From Pseudomonadota bacterium (lineage in GTDB: Bacteria; Desulfobacterota; Binatia; Binatales; Binataceae), in the NCBI GenBank assembly GCA_021324855.1, contig JAJPIG010000022.1, positions 1 to 64,000 on the forward strand: a DNA stretch of 64,000 nucleotides. Direction: 5' to 3'. The notes beneath the pieces are model-generated. The model ran no database searches, had not been told where the DNA came from, and saw only the letters and a program-made list of their open reading frames with translations. The translations under genes were made by a program, and so were the position numbers. Below, piece by piece: positions 39,825 to 48,723 of the stretch; the first letter of the stretch is position 1; the number at the start of each line of letters is the position of its first letter.

Positions 39825-41558
39825 TCACGGGGTCGGTTGCGGCGAGGCGGCAGTCGCAATCGACGGCGGCGATGACGGGGCTGGAATCGCGGGTGCGTAA
39901 ATAATCGTCGGCGTCGAATGCGTTGATGCACGAGTGAGCACGGTCACTTCGCGCGAATCGAGTTTCTCCCACGCGCGGCCGATGAGCATAAAGCGGATCA
40001 CGCGGCGCGCCGACAGCTTGCCGAAGCTGGGCTGCCACCACGATTCAAGGTCGAAGTTGCTCCGCGCGCCGATTGGCCATCCCAGTGGTGCCTCGGACGT
40101 ACCCGCGATCAGGTCGGCGCCGGCCTCGGTATCGGCCGGACGGAGATCGCGCAGGTACCATCGGAGCACCGGCGAATTGCCGATGATCCATGCGCTCCGC
40201 GCCCGCTCGGCGCCGGCTCCGATTGCATCCTGAATCGCCTCGCGCGCGCCTGCTGCGGTCGTCGGCTCGCTCCAGAAGAGCAGCGCATGGCGAGCCCACG
40301 GTGCTTCGGTCGGATCGGGCGCGACGATCGCGAAATTCGTCGCAATCTGGATGTACATGGTCGCCAGGGCGAGTGCGGCCAGCGCATAGAAGGTCACGTT
40401 CCAGCTTCGGGTACGCGACAGCGCTTCGATTCCGATCGCGCCGAGCGCCGCCGCGGGAACCAGGATTTCGATAATCCACGCGGGCGCGAAAGCCGGCGTG
40501 ACCATAAAGAAAGCAGCCGCCGCGGCAGTCCAGATGAGGACGAATGCGCCTATCGGGTTGCGCGCGCCGGCGAGATTCGAGAGCACCGCGATTGCGCCGA
40601 TAATGGCGGCGATCACGATCAGGAACTCATAGAAGGCGAACGATGCGAGGCAAAGGCGGAGAGCCGAAACACGCGCCGCTGCTTCCGTCCAGTTCAGACG
40701 AGCGGTCCGAAGCAGCGCCGGCAACAACGGATGCGAGAAAAATCCGCTGAACGTGACGGTCCACACGAGCAACGCGAGGAGCACTGCAAGCAGCACCATC
40801 TCCGTGTGCTGTTGCCACCAAATACGCGTTCGTACCCAGACCGCGTCGGTCGTCGTCAAGCGCGCAATTCCGAGTACCGCAAGGCAGAGCGCGAAAATCG
40901 CGCCGACCACGAGATTTTGCGCGTCGGCCGAAAGCGCGAGCCCGATAACCAAACCCAGCGCGATAATTCGCCCGGTGGTGACGTGCCCTCCGATCGCGAG
41001 GAAGACCGCAATCACGATCAACGCCATGAGCAGGGCGGGGCCCTGTGTCGTCGCAGAGCGCGTGAAGAAGGTGATGCTCGGGGACAATGCGACCATCGTG
41101 GCCATCGCGAGCGCGCCGGTCCGCCCGATCGAGCGGCGAAATGCCAGCGCGATCAGCACCAGCGCGACCCCGCTGATCGCGAAAAGCAGGCGGGCAGTGA
41201 AATCGCTTGCGCCGAATGCCCCGAGCACGGCTGCGTTCAGAAGTTGAATCCAAGCCGCGGGCGTTCCCGGCATCGCCCCCAGACGCATCGTGTCATACGC
41301 CGCAAGCGCATTGCGTGCCTCGATTGGTCCGAGCGGCCGCGAGCCGAGAAACGCACAGCGCGCGGCCACCGCGTAGATCGCGATGATCGCCCAGTACAGG
41401 CGCTCGACCGTGATGAGCATCACGGGCCGTTCCAGCCCCTCGTGCGCGGGCGCGCGCGGCTTTGGCGCCACGGACACGATCGCGCCGGCGTCGTGACGCT
41501 CGCCGGGTTCGACGCCGAGCCGCCATTCGTCGCGCTCGGGTTTTGGGTCCGCGCTCAT
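39825..41558 (-). CDS. Membrane glycosyltransferase-like protein (GT39/Agl23 group)
   Basis: This is a 577-aa integral membrane protein. After a 50-residue cytoplasmic N-terminus with many charged residues, about 11 to 13 hydrophobic helices follow (about 50-430), then a soluble C-terminal domain (about 430-577) ending in a Pro/Ser/Thr-rich tail. The first loop RPLGPIEARNALAAYDT after TM1 is where such enzymes have their acidic catalytic residue; here the acidic residue is E80. This layout is that of PMT/ArnT-type lipid-linked sugar transferases and the Agl23 flippase-associated family. It should transfer sugar from a polyprenyl carrier. No other cell-envelope glycosylation genes flank it. 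Confidence 0.6.
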   Translation of the reverse strand: MSADPKPERDEWRLGVEPGERHDAGAIVSVAPKPRAPAHEGLERPVMLITVERLYWAIIAIYAVAARCAFLGSRPLGPIEARNALAAYDTMRLGAMPGTPAAWIQLLNAAVLGAFGASDFTARLLFAISGVALVLIALAFRRSIGRTGALAMATMVALSPSITFFTRSATTQGPALLMALIVIAVFLAIGGHVTTGRIIALGLVIGLALSADAQNLVVGAIFALCLAVLGIARLTTTDAVWVRTRIWWQQHTEMVLLAVLLALLVWTVTFSGFFSHPLLPALLRTARLNWTEAAARVSALRLCLASFAFYEFLIVIAAIIGAIAVLSNLAGARNPIGAFVLIWTAAAAAFFMVTPAFAPAWIIEILVPAAALGAIGIEALSRTRSWNVTFYALAALALATMYIQIATNFAIVAPDPTEAPWARHALLFWSEPTTAAGAREAIQDAIGAGAERARSAWIIGNSPVLRWYLRDLRPADTEAGADLIAGTSEAPLGWPIGARSNFDLESWWQPSFGKLSARRVIRFMLIGRAWEKLDSREVTVLTRASTHSTPTIIYAPAIPAPSSPPSIATAASPQPTP

Positions 41559-41663
41559 CTACCGGAATCGGTATTTGTGCAGGGCGGCATTGTCAACGCG
41601 GCTGGCCGTAATCTTTATGCGGCCGGCATCGGCAGTTATGATGGGTAGATCGGGTTTTTCGCG

Positions 41664-43403
41664 ATGAACGCTTCGGCCGGAAATACGCGCAGGATTGCCG
41701 GCGCCGCTTTTTCGTTCCTGATGCTGGCGGCGATCATCGCGCTGTTCTTCGCCTATCGCGGACGGATGGGCGCGCTGCATGCGCCGCGTCTGTCGGTCTC
41801 GATACGGCATCTTCCCTATTATGCATTCTGCTCGTTCTATCGGATGCTCGCGGCATATGCGATCGCACTGGTGTTCTCCATCGTTTACGGGCTCGGCGCG
41901 GCGCGCGGACGCATCTGGGAGCGCGTGATGATCCCCGCGATCGACATCGCGCAGTCGGTGCCGGTGGTCGGTTTCTTTCCGGCCGCGGTTTACTTCTTCG
42001 TCTCGCTCGCCCACGGCAGCCGCCTCGGGATAGAGATGGCCGCGATCTTTCTGATCTTCACCAGCCAGGCGTGGAACATGGCGCTCGGCGTGTTCGAATC
42101 GGCCCGCACCATCCCCGCCGATTCGCTCGAGGTGTTCGAGGCGTTCGGCGCCAGCGGATGGCTCCGGCTCAGGCGGCTCCTGCTGCCGGCCTGCGTACCG
42201 AAGCTGGTCTATAACTCGATCCTGTCGTGGGTCGCGGGATGGTACTTCCTGATCGCCTGCGAGATCATCACGGTCGGCCCCGCGCGCTACCGCTTGCCCG
42301 GACTGGGCAGCTACCTGATGGAGACGGTCGGGAAAAGCCGTCATGGCGAGTTTATTGCCGGGCTCCTGACGCTGCTCGCGATCATCGTCGCGATGGACTT
42401 CATAGTGTGGCAGCCGCTTTCCACCTGGGCCGAGAAATTCCGCTATGAATTCGCCGCCGCGACGCCCGAACTCGAAGCGCCGGGCGAGACCGTTGCAATC
42501 GTCGGGGCGCTCTATCAGATCGGTCCGACAATTCTGCGCGCCTTCCGGCTCATCCTGGCGCCGCCGGCGATGGTCCTGCGCGCGGTCCGTGAGCGCATCC
42601 CGCCGCTTCGCCCGGATAAGTTTCCGGCCCTCGAGCGCGGTATGCGCATTGCCGGTTGGATCGCGGTAATCGCGATCGCGGTGTTCTTCGCATGGGCGAT
42701 CGTCGACGGACTCGTGGCGCTGATTCGCGCCCTGTCGCGGCCATGGCCGCCAGCGGCCCGCGACATCCCGATCGCAACTCTCGCCTCGATCGCGCGCCTG
42801 CTGGTTGCCTACGCGATTTCGCTGGCATGGATCATCCCATGCACGCTCGCCGCGAGCACCAATCCGCGCCTGCGTCAGCGCCTCGCCTCGTTTGCCGAAA
42901 TCGTCGGCGCGGTGCCCGCCACGGCGCTGTTCCCAGTGATCGTCGCGTTCGTAATCCAGGTCACCGGCGGGATGAATCTGGTGTCGATTCTCCTGATCCT
43001 CACCGGGATGCAATGGTATCTGCTGTTCAATCTGCTGGCCGGGGTCAGTCAGGTGCCAGAAGACTTGAAGGAGGCGGCGCGCGCCTTCGGTCTCAGCCGG
43101 GTCGCTACCTGGCGCAGGCTGATGCTGCCGGCGCTGACTCCGTCGCTCATCACCGGTAGCATCACGGCCTGGGGCGGAGGATGGAACGCGTTGATTCTGT
43201 CCGAATACTTCGTCTACCAGAACCGTACATACCAGGTAATGGGGTTGGGCCAGCTCCTCGATGTCGCCACATATGAGACCGGCAATGGCACGATGATTCT
43301 GCTGAGCCTGCTCTCGATGGTCGCGGTGGTGATAGCGTTGAACCGGCTGGTCTGGCGCCGGCTGTACAATGTCGCAGCCGAGCGCTATCGGCTCGATTAC
43401 TGA
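41664..43403 (+). CDS. ABC transporter permease, duplicated (NitT/TauT-like)
   Basis: This 579-aa protein carries two fused copies of the NitT/TauT-type permease domain (about residues 50-275 and 360-575). Each copy has an EAA loop: EAFGASGWLRLRRLLLPA in the first and EAARAFGLSRVATWRRLMLPA in the second. Each domain has about six transmembrane helices, so a single chain could replace the usual permease homodimer. Fused permeases of this kind import anions or small sulfonates. No periplasmic substrate-binding protein gene is adjacent. It is followed 49 bp on by the ATPase gene. Confidence 0.86.
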   Translation: MNASAGNTRRIAGAAFSFLMLAAIIALFFAYRGRMGALHAPRLSVSIRHLPYYAFCSFYRMLAAYAIALVFSIVYGLGAARGRIWERVMIPAIDIAQSVPVVGFFPAAVYFFVSLAHGSRLGIEMAAIFLIFTSQAWNMALGVFESARTIPADSLEVFEAFGASGWLRLRRLLLPACVPKLVYNSILSWVAGWYFLIACEIITVGPARYRLPGLGSYLMETVGKSRHGEFIAGLLTLLAIIVAMDFIVWQPLSTWAEKFRYEFAAATPELEAPGETVAIVGALYQIGPTILRAFRLILAPPAMVLRAVRERIPPLRPDKFPALERGMRIAGWIAVIAIAVFFAWAIVDGLVALIRALSRPWPPAARDIPIATLASIARLLVAYAISLAWIIPCTLAASTNPRLRQRLASFAEIVGAVPATALFPVIVAFVIQVTGGMNLVSILLILTGMQWYLLFNLLAGVSQVPEDLKEAARAFGLSRVATWRRLMLPALTPSLITGSITAWGGGWNALILSEYFVYQNRTYQVMGLGQLLDVATYETGNGTMILLSLLSMVAVVIALNRLVWRRLYNVAAERYRLDY

Positions 43404-43452
43404 TTATCGGCCACGGGACTTATTCCATGTCTGAGCCAGAGCCACCCGACCC

Positions 43453-44211
43453 ATGCCGCTGCTGGAACTCCGCCACGTCAGCAAGAGTTACCCGCACGCC
43501 AAGGGGAATCTCCGCGTGATCGAAGATGTCTCCTTCACCGTGGAGGAGGGTGAGTTTGTCGCGATCGTCGGACCGTCGGGATGCGGCAAATCGACGCTGC
43601 TGCGGATCATCAACGGCGTCGTGCCGCTGACCTCCGGGCAGGTGCTCTACAAGGGCCGCCAGGTCGACGGCATCAATCGCGAATGCGCGCTGGTGTTCCA
43701 GTCGTTCGCCCTGATGCCGTGGCTGACTGTCGAGGGCAATATCGAGATGCCGCTCGAAGCGCTCGGCATCCCACCCGCCGAGCGGCGCAAGCGCGCCGGC
43801 CTGTACATCGACAAGGTCGGTCTCGACGGTTTTGAAGAGGCCTACCCGCGCGAGCTTTCCGGCGGAATGAAGCAGCGGGTCGGATTGGCGCGCGCGCTCG
43901 CCGTCGAGCCCAGGCTGCTGCTGATGGACGAGCCGTTCTCGGCGCTCGATGCTCTCACGGCCATCAGCTTGCGCGAGGAGTTGCTCGATATCTGGCGGCT
44001 GCCCGACAGCCCCGTGCATACGATCCTGATTGTCACGCATATTATCGAGGAAGCAATCGAACTCGCCGATCGCGTCATCGTACTGTCATCGGGACCGGGG
44101 CGCGTGCTCGCCGATTTGCGCATCGATCTGCCCCGGCCGCGCGATCGCCGCAGCGAGGGCTTCAACGCGTTCACCGACAAGGTCTTCTCGCTTATCGAGG
44201 AGCGCAACTGA
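43453..44211 (+). CDS. ABC transporter ATP-binding protein (NitT/TauT-like)
   Basis: This is a 252-aa ABC ATPase. Walker A is GPSGCGKST at about residues 40-48, the Q-loop VFQSFALMPW at 81-90, the signature LSGGMKQRVG at 135-144, and Walker B LLLMDEPFSALD at 155-166, with the switch His in IVTHIIEEA. The sequence class is that of nitrate, sulfonate and taurine importers. It shares one base with the following AAA-associated gene (TGATG) and follows the fused permease, so it powers that permease. The substrate is not determined by sequence. Confidence 0.92.
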   Translation: MPLLELRHVSKSYPHAKGNLRVIEDVSFTVEEGEFVAIVGPSGCGKSTLLRIINGVVPLTSGQVLYKGRQVDGINRECALVFQSFALMPWLTVEGNIEMPLEALGIPPAERRKRAGLYIDKVGLDGFEEAYPRELSGGMKQRVGLARALAVEPRLLLMDEPFSALDALTAISLREELLDIWRLPDSPVHTILIVTHIIEEAIELADRVIVLSSGPGRVLADLRIDLPRPRDRRSEGFNAFTDKVFSLIEERN

Positions 44212-44699
44212 TGCCGCCGAGCGGGATCAATCCGATTCCGGAGGGCAACCTCAACTGGGTCTTCGGCCTGCTGGAGCTGCTGGAGGACCGGGGCGGCCGC
44301 GAGGACGGCTACAAGATCGCGCGCGACCTGCACATGAAGTTCGACGACGTGCTGCGCGTGATGAAGATCGCGGAGATCCTGGGGTTGGTCTCGACCCCGG
44401 CCGGCGATGTGGTGCTGGAGCCGCTTGGGCGGAAGTTTCTCGAAAGCGACGTCAACGGCCGCAAGCTGATCATCCGCGAACAGCTCCGCAATCACGGGCT
44501 GTTCAGCTATCTCGTGCGGCTCCTGAAAGCGCAGGAGGATCGGTCGCTAACCAAGGAAGTCGTGCTCGAACATCTGGCGATGCTGCTGCCGAACGATCCG
44601 CCGGAGCGGCTGTTCAACCGGATCGTCGGATGGGGCCGCTTCGCCGAACTCTTCGGCTACAACAAAGACAGCGACCGGTTCTATCTCGATCAGGAGTAG
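44211..44699 (+). CDS. AAA-associated C-terminal domain protein (ABC transporter regulator)
   Basis: This 162-aa protein matches the AAA_assoc_C domain, normally fused to the C-terminus of NitT/TauT-type ATPases. It has a winged-helix start (LLELLEDRGGREDGYKIARDL) and a second helical part that ends in GYNKDSDRFYLDQE, a typical close of this domain. Here it is a separate protein, translationally coupled to the ATPase by the TGATG overlap. It probably binds the ATPase and senses a cytoplasmic signal to switch transport on or off. An alternative is a transcription regulator with the same fold. Separate versions are uncommon. Confidence 0.82.
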   Translation: MPPSGINPIPEGNLNWVFGLLELLEDRGGREDGYKIARDLHMKFDDVLRVMKIAEILGLVSTPAGDVVLEPLGRKFLESDVNGRKLIIREQLRNHGLFSYLVRLLKAQEDRSLTKEVVLEHLAMLLPNDPPERLFNRIVGWGRFAELFGYNKDSDRFYLDQE

Positions 44700-44768
44700 G
44701 AAACAAATAGACGGGCCAATATTGGGAGAATGTTAGCGCCTCGCAATTTTCGCAAGCAAACAGCGGAT

Positions 44769-45113
44769 TTAGGAACAAGCGTAGAGACGAATGTGTGACT
44801 CAGATGGCCTACCTAGGACCAATCGCTCGTTGGGGAAATCCCCTAAGTGTCTCGTCTCGTAAATAAGTTCAGCATTACGGATGCTGTGTTTGATATCGGC
44901 GGCAGACCTGGTCCAGCGAAATCGTTGAGCCACAAGGCCCCGGTTCCGGGTGAGATGCAAATAAAGGCGCGGATGAGATTCAAGCCATCGCATCACTACC
45001 GGATGCTTGTAAGTGTCGTATTTGTCGGAGATCGGGTGAAGCTCGCGCCCCGGATAGCGGCAGACCAACGAGTTGAGGAAGGCGGCGTCAGTCGCCGCGA
45101 GAACGGGCGCCAA
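44769..45113 (-). pseudogene. IS630-family transposase remnant (frameshifted)
   Basis: The minus strand reads LVCRYPGRELHPISDKYDTY then KHPVVMRWLESHPRLYLHLT. This lines up with the part of IS630 transposases that carries the second catalytic Asp (LHLILDNYGTHKHP, then WLA.HPRFHLHFTP). The downstream TPTS.SWLNQVE segment is not in frame, so there is at least one frameshift. The gene has no intact start or first Asp. No terminal inverted repeats or TA target duplication were found by eye. The 630-bp gap between the ABC operon and the hydrolase cassette holds nothing else I can assign. Confidence 0.65.
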
Positions 45114-45331
45114 ACGGTAAAAAAGGTGGGCTCTTCACTCCTCTGCGCCTCGTTCGCCATGGGCGTGGACAAACCAAAGATGAGGCAGCGAGCAGTGGAC
45201 CCGAATGCGTCAGTGGAAAAGACCTGGTCGCGGCCATCTTTGCGAACGTCTCGATTTGTTCGAAAGAACCTATGCGAGCTAACGTTGCCAATCAGGCAAA
45301 AGTTCGAAATCATGATGAATCTTAATCGGCA

Positions 45332-46195
45332 ATGGCGACCGATAGCTCGCAAGATTTTTTTAAGTGCTTTGAACAGCCTCTTTGGTTCGAGGGACCGACT
45401 CGAACGCCACTCTATGGCGTATTCTATCGCGCAAAAGACAGGGTCAGACGCGAGCTGGTAGGGATTTTTTGCCACAGCATCGGTCTTGATCAGCTCGTGA
45501 CATCGCGGATCGAGGTGCTCGCCGCGCGCGCCCTCGCAGCCCGGGGGTTTTCGTCGTTCTCCTACCACGCACGCGGCCACGGCGATTCGGCAGGCAACTT
45601 CGCTGATGTGACTTTCGATAGCCTGGTTGAGGACGCCCTGTCAGCGGCCGAGCAGGCCCGTCGTCTGGCGGAAGGTTCCGGAATCGTTTGGATCGGAACC
45701 CGCTTCGGCGGGTTGATCGCCGCAGCCGCGATGGGTCAGAGGCAGGATACCGCGGGTCTGGCCCTCTGGGAGCCGGTTCACCGCGGCGCCGATTATTTTC
45801 GTGCCTTGATGCGTCGTCGCCTGTTCCTCGAGGTTGCGAACGAGCGGCGTCCGAACGCGACTGTCGCGAATATGGTCGAGCGGCTTGCGCGCGACGGCGA
45901 GATACCGCTTATCGCCGAATGGCTTCACCGACCGCTTTACCAAAGTGCAATGAACGTCGACCTCGCCGAGAATCTGAAGCAGTGGCGCGGTCCTACGATG
46001 CTCGCGCAAATCCAGAGTCGAAAAACCTGGTCGGCAGACAATGCGGCGCTGATCGAATCGCTGCGCAATGCCGGCGCGCTCGTTGCTGCCGTCACTATCG
46101 TCGACCAGCCGTCATGGGAGAACCCATCTGAGCCATGGTGGACGTCACCGCAGCTCATCGAAAAAACCGTTGAGTGGTTCCATGGAATGGCGTGA
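45332..46195 (+). CDS. Alpha/beta hydrolase, exosortase A system-associated hydrolase 2-like
   Basis: This 287-aa alpha/beta-fold protein has an N-terminal PLWFEGPTRTPLYGVFY segment and the strand-loop SYHARGHGDSAG (about residues 77-88). At the nucleophile elbow the sequence is IGTRFGG, with R124 where Ser should be. The exosortase A-associated hydrolase 2 family also lacks a normal Ser here, so it is probably a binding or non-classical enzyme. The next three genes are the family partners found in PEP-CTERM loci: hydrolase 1, an AMP-forming ligase and an acyl carrier protein. It starts just after the IS630 relic and overlaps the next gene by 14 bases. Its substrate is likely an acyl or polysaccharide-linked thioester. 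Confidence 0.7.
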   Translation: MATDSSQDFFKCFEQPLWFEGPTRTPLYGVFYRAKDRVRRELVGIFCHSIGLDQLVTSRIEVLAARALAARGFSSFSYHARGHGDSAGNFADVTFDSLVEDALSAAEQARRLAEGSGIVWIGTRFGGLIAAAAMGQRQDTAGLALWEPVHRGADYFRALMRRRLFLEVANERRPNATVANMVERLARDGEIPLIAEWLHRPLYQSAMNVDLAENLKQWRGPTMLAQIQSRKTWSADNAALIESLRNAGALVAAVTIVDQPSWENPSEPWWTSPQLIEKTVEWFHGMA

Positions 46196-47135
46196 AACCG
46201 CGGCGGAATTGGAGCGCGCACGGTCTGAACAGGCGCTCTGGATTTCGGGGCCGCATGGCGCGCTGTTCGCGATTCTGACGCCCGCTGCTCCGCATGTAGT
46301 TCCCGCTGATCTGTGCGTGCTGATGCCGACGCGTACGCGATGGCGGCCCGGGCGAATGCCGGTTAAGGTCGCGCGATCGCTTGCGGCGCGCGGCTTCACA
46401 ACGGTGCGGCTCGATTGCCATGGCCATGGTCAAAGCGAAGGCGAGGCAGTAATCAGCGGGCGCGACTTCGTCAGCGGAGAAGACGTCGTCGCGGCCATCC
46501 GTCATCTTCGCAAGCGGCTCGGTTTCCAGCGGTTTGTGATCGCCGGCTATTGCAGCGATGCGCTTTCGGGACTTGCGGCTTTTCCGACCGAGGGAAACGC
46601 GATCGCCGCGATCGTTGCGCTCGCCGTTCCGGTCCTGCGCAATCCGGAGAATGAATGGGACCGCAAATATGTGCTCGATGCGATGCTTGATGGGCGCAAG
46701 CTCCGTCGTTATCTGAAGTTTCCGCGCGGATGGACGCGCAAGCTCGCGAGCGCGGGCCGCGCGCTTGCTCGCTCAGCGTTGCGACCGACAGATTGTAATC
46801 GTTTTCGATTTGCCGCGGGCTTTGAGTTCGAGGCGCTGGTGCGCTCGGGAGCGCGCGCCCTTTTTATCTTCGGCCGCGAAGATCTCTACTATTGGGAGTT
46901 TCAAAAGGTTGAACGCGAACTAATAGCCCCGCTCAGCCCCCGGTCACGGCGTCTGATCGAAGTGGAAGTATGGCCGGGAAGAGCGCACGTCGCAGGCGAC
47001 GTTCAACTCGAACAGGCGCTGTATCTGCGCGCTGCGGACTGGATCGCGGCCCTGCACCCGGCCGGCGAAGCACAACTGCCGGATGCGGACGTTTCGAAGC
47101 GGCCCTGGCCGAACGTCTGTTCTGAATTACCGTAG
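46182..47135 (+). CDS. Alpha/beta hydrolase, exosortase A system-associated hydrolase 1-like
   Basis: This is a 317-aa alpha/beta-fold protein starting at the ATG at 46182, inside the end of the previous gene. The elbow reads AGYCSDALSG, placing C124 at the nucleophile position and Asp two residues on. The hydrolase 1 family from exosortase loci has a similar G-x-C-D elbow, which suggests a cysteine-based acyl-enzyme. The loop CHGHGQSEGEA and a late Asp (FIFGREDLYYWE) and His (PGRAHVAGD) could complete a triad. It is followed 4 bp later by the ligase. It may move or release acyl groups on the carrier protein encoded downstream. Confidence 0.7.
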   Translation: MEWRETAAELERARSEQALWISGPHGALFAILTPAAPHVVPADLCVLMPTRTRWRPGRMPVKVARSLAARGFTTVRLDCHGHGQSEGEAVISGRDFVSGEDVVAAIRHLRKRLGFQRFVIAGYCSDALSGLAAFPTEGNAIAAIVALAVPVLRNPENEWDRKYVLDAMLDGRKLRRYLKFPRGWTRKLASAGRALARSALRPTDCNRFRFAAGFEFEALVRSGARALFIFGREDLYYWEFQKVERELIAPLSPRSRRLIEVEVWPGRAHVAGDVQLEQALYLRAADWIAALHPAGEAQLPDADVSKRPWPNVCSELP

Positions 47136-47139
47136 AGCG

Positions 47140-48723
47140 ATGCCCTTGTCGGTGTCTGATCTGCTGAGCGAAGCCGCACGCCGCGACGGCGAACGCCCCG
47201 CACTGGTGAGCGATGATCGGATCGTGACCTATGCCGAGTTGGATGCTGCTGCCAGCCGGATGGCGCGCTCGCTTGGCCGGCTTGGCATTGGACCGGGCGA
47301 TCTGGTTGCGCTGTGGACGCCGAAATCCATCGAGGCGGTCATCACGATTTGGGGCGTGATGAAGTCGGGGGCGGCATACGTGCCCGTCGACGCGAGCGCA
47401 CCGGCGCTCCGCTTGCTATCGATCGCGCGCGACTGCCGGATCAAAGGATTGGTGACAACTGGTTCCCGCGCTGCCGAAATCGCCCCCCGTTTCAGCAGCG
47501 ACTTGTCGATCGCCGCAATCTGGTATGTCGACGAAGGTCCATCGCTCTGGGGGCGACCCGCTTTCTCATGGAGCGAGGCGATGGACGAGGAGCCTCTTGC
47601 CTCAACCATCGACATCCGTGCCGATGACCTTGCGAGCGTGGTCTACACTTCCGGTAGCACCGGCACACCCAAAGGCGTGATGGCGCCCCATCGCGCGATC
47701 GTATGGCAGAGTCGTTTCCTCGCGCAGAATGCAAAGCTCACGTCGGATGACCGGGTCGCCGGTCTCACGCCTCTGCATTCGAGCATGTCGACTTTCGATC
47801 TCTGCAGCACGACGCAAACAGGCGCGGCGCTGCATCTTTCGAATCAACCGCTCTTTGCGTTTCCATCGCTTTTGAGCCGGTTTCTGTCCGAACGGCGTAT
47901 CACTGCGTGCCTGACAGTGCCGACGCTGCTGATGCAACTCGTGCTTCACGGAAATCTTTCAGGTTACGACTTGTCGGCCTTAAGGGTGATCATCCTGTCC
48001 GGTGAGGCGCCGCAAGTGAAATATCTGCGCGAACTCCACCGGGTGATGCCACAAACGCGACTGGTCAACGTCTATGGCCGTACTGAAGCGAAAATCTTCA
48101 CCTGGCATGAGATTACCGAAGCAGCCGCCGACGATGACCTTCGCCTGACGATGGGAAAACCGTCCCCCGATTGCAAGGTTTTCGTGCTCGACGACATGGC
48201 GCGTCCGGTTCCCGAAGGCTCGGTAGGCGAACTCTGGATCAGCGGCCCCAATGTGATGAGCGGATACTGGGGGTCGCCGGAGGCCACGTCCGAGGTGCTC
48301 GCGAAGATCGAAGCTGCGCCGGGCAAAATGGTCGTCGCGTGCCGCACCGGAGACCTCGTCAGGCAACGCACCGACGGCCACCTCGAATTCATCGGACGCG
48401 TCGACGATCAGGTTAAGTTGCGCGGCTTTCGCATCGAGCTCGGCGAGGTCGAAGCCGTCCTCAATCGGCATCCGGCAGTTGAACAGGCCGCGGCATTTGT
48501 AAATACGGTTGGCGGCGAGCCACGTTTGGCAGCGGTCGTCGTGCCTCGGGAATCAATGTCCATCGAGGAGCGTGAACTCCGCCGCCATTGCGCCGCATCG
48601 CTACCGCCGCACATGGTTCCCGAAAGAATCGAGTTCCTAAAATGTCTGCCGCTGACGAGCACCGGCAAGCTCGATCGGCGACGCGCGGCATCCGCCCACG
48701 GAAAAGATCGGAGCGCCGAATGA
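47140..48723 (+). CDS. AMP-forming acyl/amino-acid ligase (exosortase A system-associated ligase-like)
   Basis: This 527-aa ANL-superfamily enzyme has the phosphate loop YTSGSTGTPKG at about residues 169-179. The A5 motif is NVYGRTEAKIFTW and the hinge region runs GRVDDQVKLRGFRIELGEVE. The C-terminal lysine motif is LTSTGKLDRR. It activates an acyl or amino acid as AMP and passes it to a thiol; the ATGA overlap with the carrier gene implies that the partner is that carrier protein. The sequence type is like the ligases paired with exosortase A hydrolases. The start at 47140 is used because the extra upstream residues would run into the previous gene. Confidence 0.85.
   Translation: MPLSVSDLLSEAARRDGERPALVSDDRIVTYAELDAAASRMARSLGRLGIGPGDLVALWTPKSIEAVITIWGVMKSGAAYVPVDASAPALRLLSIARDCRIKGLVTTGSRAAEIAPRFSSDLSIAAIWYVDEGPSLWGRPAFSWSEAMDEEPLASTIDIRADDLASVVYTSGSTGTPKGVMAPHRAIVWQSRFLAQNAKLTSDDRVAGLTPLHSSMSTFDLCSTTQTGAALHLSNQPLFAFPSLLSRFLSERRITACLTVPTLLMQLVLHGNLSGYDLSALRVIILSGEAPQVKYLRELHRVMPQTRLVNVYGRTEAKIFTWHEITEAAADDDLRLTMGKPSPDCKVFVLDDMARPVPEGSVGELWISGPNVMSGYWGSPEATSEVLAKIEAAPGKMVVACRTGDLVRQRTDGHLEFIGRVDDQVKLRGFRIELGEVEAVLNRHPAVEQAAAFVNTVGGEPRLAAVVVPRESMSIEERELRRHCAASLPPHMVPERIEFLKCLPLTSTGKLDRRRAASAHGKDRSAE

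Noticed and set aside
40287-41648. 453-aa open frame antisense to the membrane glycosyltransferase, and the 484-aa frame antisense to the permease (41559-43013)
   Set aside because: The opposite strand encodes clear membrane proteins with regular helices; the antisense products are almost only charged residues.
44996-45580. 194-aa minus-strand open frame between the ABC operon and the hydrolase cassette
   Set aside because: It overlaps the true hydrolase start and reads through the IS630 relic in the wrong frame; no protein-like features.
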